5,730 bases of DNA from an uncultured Collinsella sp. (GTDB taxonomy: Bacteria > Actinomycetota > Coriobacteriia > Coriobacteriales > Coriobacteriaceae). The notes beneath the pieces are model-generated. The model was not told the origin of the DNA and did not search any database. It was given only the letters and a program-made list of their open reading frames with translations. Each line of letters begins with the position of its first letter. Position 1 is the first letter of the stretch. The DNA is taken from assembly GCA_902494135.1 (NCBI GenBank), contig CABUSE010000094.1, positions 1 through 5,730 of the forward strand, given 5' to 3'. Shown here one piece after another: positions 1-4,805 of the stretch. Made by a program: the position numbers and the translations under genes.

Positions 1-216
1 CCATCCTCGCAGTATCCGGTTCTCAAGGTGCACGCCTGCGCGGCTGATCCGGTTCCACCGGGCCGCGCGGCAAGGAGATATATTGCCAGACCGGAGGGGC
101 GCCGTGGGCGGGAATCTGGTCGTACACATTTCCTACACAGTTTGGAATCCGACTAACGTTTGCCAGCCGTTACCTACCGCTCGCCGAGCATCTCTTTATA
201 TAAGGCAGTCTCATGG
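1..216. other. Gene-free left edge, 3' flank of the phosphohexomutase gene
   Basis: I see no gene here that I would defend. Plus-strand frame 1 is open from the edge to a TAA at 154-156 and frame 2 from the edge to a TAA at 218-220, but both translate to Arg/Pro-rich sequence resembling no family I know. Either could be the tail of a gene starting outside the window. Small inverted repeats are visible: CCGGT/ACCGG (49-61), GGCAA/TTGCC (69-87) and CCAGA/TCTGG (86-119). ATCCGGTTC is repeated directly at 14-22 and 47-55. There is no U-tract hairpin after the mutase stop, so its terminator is not obvious. ATATAT (78-83) and TTATATAA (196-203) stand out against the GC-rich background. Confidence 0.5.
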
Positions 217-1617
217 TTAAAGCGGATACGTCCCCCTAGCTAAAGCACAGCCAGCATCGAGCAACTCATCACGTTCTTCCACCGAGAACCCCTCGGCGTA
301 GACGCGCACCACTGGTTCGGTCCCGCTAGGACGGACCAGCAGCCACGTGTCATCCTCGAATGCCAAACGCAAGCCATCCATATGACTAACGTTTTGCGGC
401 ACCTTGCCACAAATCGACTTGGGGTTTACGCCCGGCAGCAGGGTTCGTAACGTTTCGGCATCTTCGGCCTCAAGGCGCAAATCCCGTCGACCGTAACTCG
501 TCTTACCAAAACTGTCCTCGAGTTGGTCGACCAGAACGCCCAAAGGCGCGTCCGTCTTAGCCATAAGCTCACACAGAATCAGACAGGCGAGGATTCCATC
601 GCGCTCGGGCATATGCGCGGCGATGCCGATACCACCGGCTTCTTCGCCGCCCATGAGGACGCCGCCCTTCTTCATCTCTGCCGCTATATATTTGAAACCG
701 ACTGGCTTGACGGTCACGCGGCAGCCAAGCGCCTCGGCAATGCGACGCACGAGCGTCGAGCATGAAAGATTGACGACGACGCGCCCCTCCAAATTACGAA
801 ATTGAACCAAGTCGCCCAAAACGAGCGCCATGATCTGATGCGGATGTATATATCTGCCGCGCTCGTCAACCGCGCCGATACGGTCGGCGTCGCCGTCGGT
901 CACCAGGCCAGCGCAAGCTCCGTCCTCGATAACCGTGCGCTCGCAAGCGTCCACCCACGGTTCAACGGGGTCGGGGCAGATATCTTCTTGGTCAGACGCC
1001 TGCCCGGCGTGAATCTCGTGCACCTCAACGCCAAGCTCGCGCAGCAAGTCGGCTAGATAGCCCTGGGCTGCGCCGCCCATGGGATCGACAACCACGCGCA
1101 GGTGCGCGGCGCGGATGGCTTCGGCATCGACAAACGATGCCACCGCCTGCATATAGTCAGGAATGATATCCGCGGTGCGATATTGCCCCTCGATCCCCAT
1201 TGGCTCGGGAGTCATGGTCTCTTCGAGCTCTTCGATGACATCCTGGTTGGCGGTCGAGCCGTCACCCATGCGAATCTTGAGGCACAGATAGCCCTGCGGA
1301 TGATGGGACCCCGTCACCATGAGCGCGCCGCACGCCTCACCGTCATAAGCCGCCGCCCACGTAAGGGCAGGGGTCGGGACAGGTCGCGAAGCGAGCACGG
1401 CGTCTAGCCCGTGCGCCGCTAGCACGCCCGCCGCAAGCTCAGCGAACTCGCGCGCCAGGGGCCGGGTGTCGAACCCTATATATACCGTTTTGCCCGGATT
1501 GGTCTTTTGCCACAACTCGCCGACGGCATCGGCGATACGGGCAACGTTATCGGCAGTGAAGTCCTCATCGACGCGAGCGCGCCAACCGTCAGTTCCAAAA
1601 TGAATTATCGCGCACAC
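217..1617 (-). CDS. Phosphoglucomutase/phosphomannomutase-family protein (alpha-D-phosphohexomutase)
   Basis: This 466-residue enzyme should interconvert hexose 1- and 6-phosphates in the cytoplasm through a phosphoserine, supplying sugar phosphates for glycan synthesis or glycogen turnover. All four superfamily loops are present in order: N-terminal FGTDGWRA (residues 7-14), the phosphoserine loop TGSHHP (102-107, Ser104), the metal loop DGDADR (241-246), the sugar loop GGEEAGG (323-329) and the phosphate loop RPSGTEP (429-435). Length fits the family (about 450-480). The frame is open upstream to an ATG at 1701, but the GTG at 1615-1617 is preferred: GAGGTG (1625-1630) lies 7 bases upstream, and the FGTDGW motif normally sits near the N terminus. 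Ser104 is followed by His-His-Pro rather than the common His-Asn-Pro. Glucose versus mannose preference cannot be read from the sequence. It appears to be a single-gene unit, separated from the upstream operon by a terminator. Confidence 0.93.
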   Translation of the reverse strand: MCAIIHFGTDGWRARVDEDFTADNVARIADAVGELWQKTNPGKTVYIGFDTRPLAREFAELAAGVLAAHGLDAVLASRPVPTPALTWAAAYDGEACGALMVTGSHHPQGYLCLKIRMGDGSTANQDVIEELEETMTPEPMGIEGQYRTADIIPDYMQAVASFVDAEAIRAAHLRVVVDPMGGAAQGYLADLLRELGVEVHEIHAGQASDQEDICPDPVEPWVDACERTVIEDGACAGLVTDGDADRIGAVDERGRYIHPHQIMALVLGDLVQFRNLEGRVVVNLSCSTLVRRIAEALGCRVTVKPVGFKYIAAEMKKGGVLMGGEEAGGIGIAAHMPERDGILACLILCELMAKTDAPLGVLVDQLEDSFGKTSYGRRDLRLEAEDAETLRTLLPGVNPKSICGKVPQNVSHMDGLRLAFEDDTWLLVRPSGTEPVVRVYAEGFSVEERDELLDAGCALARGTYPL

Positions 1618-1624
1618 GCGCAGA

Positions 1625-1630
1625 CACCTC
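1625..1630 (-). promoter_or_regulatory. Ribosome binding site that fixes the GTG start of the mutase
   Basis: On the minus strand GAGGTG lies 7 bases before GTG (1617-1615). This spacing is ideal, whereas no comparable site precedes the ATG at 1701. It is the main reason for the shorter protein. Confidence 0.75.
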
Positions 1631-1641
1631 ACAGTGTTTGG

Positions 1642-1670
1642 ATCATGGTACGCATGGGGTATACCCGCAA
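1642..1670 (-). promoter_or_regulatory. Possible sigma-70-type promoter of the mutase gene
   Basis: On the minus strand TTGCGG (1670-1665) and CATGAT (1647-1642) are separated by 17 bases, placing transcription start near 1635, just before the ribosome binding site. Both boxes are imperfect (3/6 and 4/6). Some promoter is expected here because a terminator at 1742-1769 ends the upstream operon. The 10-bp palindrome GGGTATACCC (1657-1666) overlaps the spacer and -35 box and could be an operator. Confidence 0.35.
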
Positions 1671-1741
1671 CATGCACTCGGCAACCTGCCGGCACCAGCA
1701 TTCACCATTTGGGCAAATGCTGCCGAGGACATGCAGGCAAT

Positions 1742-1769
1742 AAAAAACTGCCCCGTATGGAGCGGTTTT
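1742..1769 (-). terminator. Intrinsic terminator of the regulator-methyltransferase operon
   Basis: Read on the minus strand, AAAACCGCTCC pairs with GGGGCAGTTTT around the loop ATAC (one C-A mismatch, one G-U pair), and the RNA continues into TTTTTTATT. It starts 5 bases after the methyltransferase stop codon. The uridine run lies only on the minus-strand side, so it acts mainly in that direction. Confidence 0.8.
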
Positions 1770-1774
1770 GCCCT

Positions 1775-2668
1775 TTATATATCGAGCGCCTCGGCCATCG
1801 CTGCCGTAGTGATTGCCGTGGTTCCACAACAACTGCCCACCATTGCGGCGCCGGCATGTCTCCATTCGATGCATGCGCGCGCGAAAGCTTCGGGGTTCTC
1901 GTGCCATACGGGGCCATCCTGAGTCTGGACCGGATCGCCCACGTTGGGACGCACCGTGACGGGAGTAGTCGCCGATGCAACCATCCTGGGCACCGCCGCG
2001 TTCGCGGCCGCAAGCGAACAGCAATTAACACCAACCGAGTTTGCGCCGTGTTTTTCGGCGTACAAAACGGCTGCCTCGATGTTGAGGCCATCGCCCAACA
2101 GGTCGCCTTTATCGTCAACGACAAAACTCACCAGAACAGGCATGCCGTCGGCGGCATCTCGAGCGCCGGCAAGCATGGGCTGCAAATTACGGATAGACGT
2201 CACCGTCTCGATCAGCAGACCGTCAACGCCGGCATTGAGCAAGGCGTGCGCCTGTTCGCGCGCAATGCCTCGGATTTCACGATACTCGGCAGAGTCCTCG
2301 GCAAACCACTCAATACCGATCGGGCCCATCGAGCCCAGCAGCAGCTGAGGGTGCGCCTGGCGGGCATCGTCGACGGCCCCGCGATTGACCTCCGCCACGG
2401 ACGGCGCAATCTGGTCGTGTTTGAGGGCATAGCTTGATGCCTGAAAGGTGTTGGTAATGAGCACCTGCGCGCCGGCGGCGACATACAAGCGATGGATACG
2501 AGAAACGGTCTGCGGCTCTGCCAGATTCCAAAACGCCGGTGGAATGTCGGCGGCATCGTACTCACTCAACAGAACACTGCCCATGGGGCCCTGCGCCAAC
2601 AAGGTCTCGCTCGACAAGCGGCGCGTAAGTTCCTCGGCACCAAAGCGGTTGTAATAACTCGTATCCAT
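1775..2668 (-). CDS. Homocysteine S-methyltransferase domain protein
   Basis: The 297-residue protein is a single homocysteine-binding (BHMT/MetH N-domain) barrel. It would methylate homocysteine to methionine in the cytoplasm using a zinc-activated thiolate. The three zinc cysteines are in place: Cys216 in GVNC, and Cys280-Cys281 in GSCCGT near the C terminus. Other family marks are ITNTF (71-75), VNRGA (94-98), GSMGPIG (112-118) and LIET (152-155). No folate, cobalamin or methylenetetrahydrofolate reductase domain is attached, so the methyl donor (S-methylmethionine, betaine, methylcobalamin or a partner protein) is unknown. The usual N-terminal Asp-Gly motif reads QGPMGS (26-31), so an Asp thought to contact homocysteine is Gln here. 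The ATG follows the regulator stop by 10 bases. GCGGGA (2679-2674) is 5 bases upstream and GAGGAA (2687-2682), inside the last codons of the regulator, is 13 bases upstream, suggesting coupled translation. Confidence 0.9.
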   Translation of the reverse strand: MDTSYYNRFGAEELTRRLSSETLLAQGPMGSVLLSEYDAADIPPAFWNLAEPQTVSRIHRLYVAAGAQVLITNTFQASSYALKHDQIAPSVAEVNRGAVDDARQAHPQLLLGSMGPIGIEWFAEDSAEYREIRGIAREQAHALLNAGVDGLLIETVTSIRNLQPMLAGARDAADGMPVLVSFVVDDKGDLLGDGLNIEAAVLYAEKHGANSVGVNCCSLAAANAAVPRMVASATTPVTVRPNVGDPVQTQDGPVWHENPEAFARACIEWRHAGAAMVGSCCGTTAITTAAMAEALDI

Positions 2669-2678
2669 ATATATCCCG

Positions 2679-3101
2679 CTATTCCTCGACGCTGATTCCC
2701 TGCTTTTCGAGATAGGCGAGCCAGCGGCTCATCGTGTCCTCGGATAGCGCATGCTCCATCATGCAGGCCTCGGAATCGGCTCGCTCAAATTCGACACCGA
2801 GCTCCTGAACCAAAAACGTGCGGATGAGGCGATGACGGTACCAGATAGCCGTACCAACCTCGCGGCCGCGATCGGTCAGGATCACCTTGCCGTAGTGCGA
2901 TTGCTCGACAAGCTCGGATGCCTTGAGCGCCGAAACCGCTTTATTGACCGATGCCTTGGAGACGCCAAGGCGCTGCGCGATGTCGACCGATCGCACGCCG
3001 TTGGTTTCCCCCTCTTCGCTTTCAATGCGAACCATGCACTCCAAGTAGTCTTCGTTCGCCACCGTCAGATGTAGTTCGCGCGAGCTATTTGTCGTATCCA
3101 T
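2679..3101 (-). CDS. DtxR/MntR-family metal-dependent transcriptional regulator
   Basis: This 140-residue protein should be a dimeric DNA-binding repressor activated by Fe(II) or Mn(II). Residues about 36-80 form the winged helix-turn-helix (recognition segment SKASVNKAVSALK, 48-60). Residues about 85-135 form the dimerisation and metal-binding helices. The length matches MntR (about 142), with no C-terminal SH3-like domain as in DtxR/IdeR. By motif alignment the primary metal site has Asp18, Cys113, Glu116 and His117. Asp is the MntR choice and Cys the DtxR choice, so metal preference is unclear. His90 is kept, but the other ancillary ligands are replaced (Arg94, Asp109). The ATG at 3099-3101 has AAGGGA 9 bases upstream. 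A start at 3122 is in frame but lacks such a site. It is first in an operon with the methyltransferase and divergent from pepT. Confidence 0.9.
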   Translation of the reverse strand: MDTTNSSRELHLTVANEDYLECMVRIESEEGETNGVRSVDIAQRLGVSKASVNKAVSALKASELVEQSHYGKVILTDRGREVGTAIWYRHRLIRTFLVQELGVEFERADSEACMMEHALSEDTMSRWLAYLEKQGISVEE

Positions 3102-3132
3102 GATCTTCCGTCCCTTCTGCATTCAATGGCTG

Positions 3133-3138
3133 ATTCTA
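3133..3138 (-). promoter_or_regulatory. Probable -10 box of the regulator-methyltransferase operon
   Basis: The minus strand reads TAGAAT, 5 of 6 matches to TATAAT. Start would be near 3126, giving a leader of about 25 bases with AAGGGA before the ATG at 3101. No good -35 is seen; its expected place (about 3155-3162) falls on the left arm of the palindrome at 3156-3173. Confidence 0.5.
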
Positions 3139-3155
3139 CCCCATCCAAGCGTCGT

Positions 3156-3173
3156 GGTATGCCGTGGCATACC
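3156..3173. promoter_or_regulatory. Perfect 18-bp palindrome, candidate shared operator
   Basis: GGTATGCC, GT, GGCATACC: two 8-base arms that are exact reverse complements around a 2-base centre. It lies between the divergent starts of the DtxR-type gene (3101) and pepT (3222). It fills the spacer of the candidate pepT promoter and covers the -35 region of the opposite promoter. It does not match the classical DtxR (TTAGGTTAGCCTAACCTAA) or Bacillus MntR operator. GGTATACC-like cores are known for some FadR-type GntR regulators (ExuR/UxuR). Binding by the adjacent regulator is possible but unproven. Confidence 0.6.
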
Positions 3174-3174
3174 G

Positions 3175-3183
3175 TGCTAGAGT
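3175..3183 (+). promoter_or_regulatory. Possible extended -10 promoter of pepT
   Basis: TGCTAGAGT has the TGn extension followed by TAGAGT (4 of 6 matches to TATAAT), placing the start near 3190 and a leader of about 32 bases before the ATG. The -35 position (about 3155-3160) has no good match and overlaps the palindrome, fitting an extended -10 or an activator-dependent promoter. Confidence 0.35.
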
Positions 3184-3221
3184 TCTTGTTGCACACGACG
3201 ACCAAGATTGGAGCGGTCTTT

Positions 3222-4469
3222 ATGGAAAACACCACCACGAGCCCCGATGTCCTCGAACGCTTTTTGCGCTACGTCCAGATCAACACGCAGTCCGAGGATG
3301 CAAACTGCGACCAGGTACCCTCGAGCGCCGTTCAGTTTGACCTTGCCAACGTGCTGGCTGAAGAGCTGCGCGAGCTTGGTGCGGAAGATGCCCACGTGAC
3401 CGAGCACGCCTATGTCTGCGCGCATATCCCCGCAAGTGCGGGCGCTGAGGACAAGCCCGCCCTGGGCCTGATCGCCCATCTCGACACCACCGAAGTTGCA
3501 CCGGGCGCCGGCGTGAAGCCGCACATCGTACACTACGAAGGCGGCGACCTGGTCTGCGGCACGGTTGACGGTAAGCCCGTTGCCATGAGTACCGCCAAGC
3601 TTCCCGCCCTGAATGACCTCGCGGGTGAGGACCTGGTCTGCAGCGATGGCACCACGCTGCTGGGCGCGGACGACAAGGCAGGCGTCGCCGAGATCATGTC
3701 GCTTGTCGCGCGTATCGCTCAGGACCCCTCTCTGCCCCATCCCGCACTCGGCATTTGCTTCTGCCCTGACGAGGAGATCGGCCACGGAGCCGAGCTGTTG
3801 GATATCGATGCCTTTGGCTGCAAGTACGCCTACACGGTCGACGGCGGCCCCATCGGCGAGCTGGAGTGGGAGTGCTTTAACGCCGCCGAGGCGACCGTCC
3901 GCTTTGAGGGCCAGTCCATCCACCCGGGCGACGCTAAGGGCCGTATGGTCAACGCAGGCAATCTGTTCTGCGACTTCAACGCGTTGCTCCCCTACGTGCA
4001 GCGCCCGGAGTATACGGAAGGCTACGAGGGCTTTTATCACCTTGAGGGTGTATCTGCGACCGTCGATCACGCCACAGCGCGCTATATCGTCCGTGACCAT
4101 GACGCCGCCAAGTTCCAGCAGAAACTCGACCTTATTGATGCCGCCGCCTCGATGCTCAACCAGCGTCTGGGTGAGGAGCGCGTGACGGTCGAGATTAAGC
4201 AGCAGTATCGAAATATGGCCGAGATCGTTCGTGACTATCCCGAGCTTATTGATGTTGCCAAGGAAGCCTACCTTGCCTGCGGCGTTGAGCCCCAAGTGCT
4301 GCCGATTCGCGGCGGCACCGACGGCGCTCAGCTGTCGTTCCGCGGTCTGCCCTGCCCCAACCTTTCCACCGGCGGCTATTGCTACCACGGCGTCAACGAG
4401 TTCGTCCCGGTCAGTTCGCTCGTCAAGATGACCGACGTGCTCCAGGAGCTCGTCGCCCGCTTTGCATAA
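3222..4469 (+). CDS. pepT: Peptidase T (tripeptide aminopeptidase), M20 metallopeptidase family
   Basis: The 415-residue enzyme should remove the N-terminal residue from tripeptides in the cytoplasm with two zinc ions, a late step in peptide use. The M20 motifs are complete: AHLDT (85-89, ligand His86, catalytic-side Asp88), GADDKAG (148-154, bridging Asp150), PDEEIGHGAE (182-191, catalytic Glu184, ligand Glu185), TVDGGPIGELEWECFNA (205-221, ligand Asp207) and YHGVNEF (388-394, ligand His389). His234 in QSIHPGDAKG sits in the lid/dimer domain, and RGGTDGAQLSFRGLPCPNL (363-381) is typical of PepT rather than DapE or ArgE. Length matches E. coli PepT (408). An in-frame ATG at 3126 would add 32 residues, but MENTTT at 3222 is preferred: GGAG (3210-3213) lies 8 bases upstream and the extension would run through the palindrome and promoter. 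No signal peptide is seen. It is monocistronic. Confidence 0.96.
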   Translation: MENTTTSPDVLERFLRYVQINTQSEDANCDQVPSSAVQFDLANVLAEELRELGAEDAHVTEHAYVCAHIPASAGAEDKPALGLIAHLDTTEVAPGAGVKPHIVHYEGGDLVCGTVDGKPVAMSTAKLPALNDLAGEDLVCSDGTTLLGADDKAGVAEIMSLVARIAQDPSLPHPALGICFCPDEEIGHGAELLDIDAFGCKYAYTVDGGPIGELEWECFNAAEATVRFEGQSIHPGDAKGRMVNAGNLFCDFNALLPYVQRPEYTEGYEGFYHLEGVSATVDHATARYIVRDHDAAKFQQKLDLIDAAASMLNQRLGEERVTVEIKQQYRNMAEIVRDYPELIDVAKEAYLACGVEPQVLPIRGGTDGAQLSFRGLPCPNLSTGGYCYHGVNEFVPVSSLVKMTDVLQELVARFA

Positions 4470-4495
4470 GCCTGGCTGCACAAGTCCAAAAGACG

Positions 4496-4535
4496 AATCG
4501 CCCCGTCCTCAACCAAGAACGGGGCGATTTTTTTT
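4496..4535 (+). terminator. Intrinsic terminator of pepT
   Basis: AATCGCCCCGT (4496-4506) and ACGGGGCGATT (4519-4529) form a perfect 11-bp stem around a 12-base loop, followed by an 8-T run (4528-4535). It begins 26 bases after the pepT stop. On the minus strand the tail reads CGTCTTTTGG, so it may also stop read-through from the convergent LCP gene. Confidence 0.93.
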
Positions 4536-4574
4536 GCTGCAATGAGAACAGGTTGACGCACGCCAGCCTCTTAA

Positions 4575-4637
4575 CGCAAGGAGTGTCCCAAACTGCCGGT
4601 ACAAAAGGAACGTCCCCAAGTGCCAAGTGTTCCGGCA
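4575..4637. repeat. REP-like intergenic repeat (candidate)
   Basis: On the minus strand the unit ACTTGGGGACGTTCCTTTTG (4621-4602) is followed 27 bases on by the related GTTTGGGACACTCCTTGCG (4593-4575). The first copy is framed by the inverted arms TGCCGG (4594-4599) and CCGGCA (4632-4637), with an inner GGAAC/GTTCC pair. From memory this wording recurs between genes in Coriobacteriia and some Firmicutes and resembles elements moved by REP-associated tyrosine transposases. No transposase gene is present here. The repeat structure is seen directly; the genome-wide copy number is recollection, not tested. Confidence 0.45.
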
Positions 4638-4655
4638 ACGCCGATGTTTTGGCAA

Positions 4656-4772
4656 CGACAGCGAGCGGGTCGCATTTGAGACAAGGTGACGTGAAGCGAA
4701 AGGGCGCTGACCTTCTGGTCGCGCCCTTGAAGTTGAACGTCAGATTGTCCAAATGCGGCCCGCGCAGCGTCG
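4656..4772. repeat. Long imperfect hairpin, candidate MITE/REP element or structured 3' RNA
   Basis: A 117-base inverted repeat folds back on itself. From outside in, the paired blocks are CGAC/GTCG, GC/GC, GCGGG/CCCGC, CGCATTTG/CAAATGCG, GACAA/TTGTC, TGACGT/ACGTCA, AAGGGCGC/GCGCCCTT and GACC/GGTC, closed by TTCT (4713-4716). That is over 40 pairs, interrupted by single bulges, a 2x2 loop (GG/GA) and a purine-rich internal loop (GAAGCGA at 4693-4699 against GAAGTTGA at 4729-4736). No uridine tract follows on either strand, so it is not a standard intrinsic terminator. It lies between two convergent genes, beside the REP-like repeat, and encodes no evident protein. Confidence 0.6.
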
Positions 4773-4776
4773 AGTC

Positions 4777-4804
4777 GTTACGGCGTTTGGTAAAACGCCG
4801 TAAC
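4777..4804 (-). terminator. Perfect 12-bp hairpin against the LCP stop codon
   Basis: GTTACGGCGTTT (4777-4788) and AAACGCCGTAAC (4793-4804) pair perfectly around a 4-base loop. The structure begins one base after the TAG of the LCP gene (4806-4808). It lacks a uridine tract (minus-strand tail GACTCGACG), so it may protect the mRNA 3' end or be a non-canonical terminator rather than a classical one. Confidence 0.5.
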
Positions 4805-4805
4805 T

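Noticed and set aside
1618..1701. Upstream in-frame ATG (1701) of the mutase
   Set aside because: It would add 28 residues not typical of the family. The GTG at 1617 has a well-spaced GAGGTG.
1634..2437. A 267-codon plus-strand frame, and a 131-codon minus-strand frame at 1629-2024, overlapping the methyltransferase
   Set aside because: They run across or against a gene with clear zinc-site motifs, cross the terminator at 1742-1769, and encode Arg/His/Cys-rich sequence with no domain.
3102..3122. Upstream ATG (3122) of the regulator
   Set aside because: AAGGGA lies inside this 7-codon extension at proper distance from the ATG at 3101, and no site precedes 3122.
3126..3221. Upstream in-frame ATG (3126) of pepT
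   Set aside because: The extension would translate the palindrome and promoter region, exceeds usual PepT length, and lacks a ribosome site; ATG 3222 has GGAG 8 bases upstream.
3177..4481. A 434-codon open frame on the minus strand opposite pepT
   Set aside because: pepT carries every expected catalytic motif. The antisense frame has no family resemblance and is a common by-product of GC-rich codon use.
4575..4657. CRISPR array
   Set aside because: The repeat units are only two, diverged and 27 bases apart without spacer-like regularity; the GGCAACG direct repeat (4634-4640, 4651-4657) is too short.
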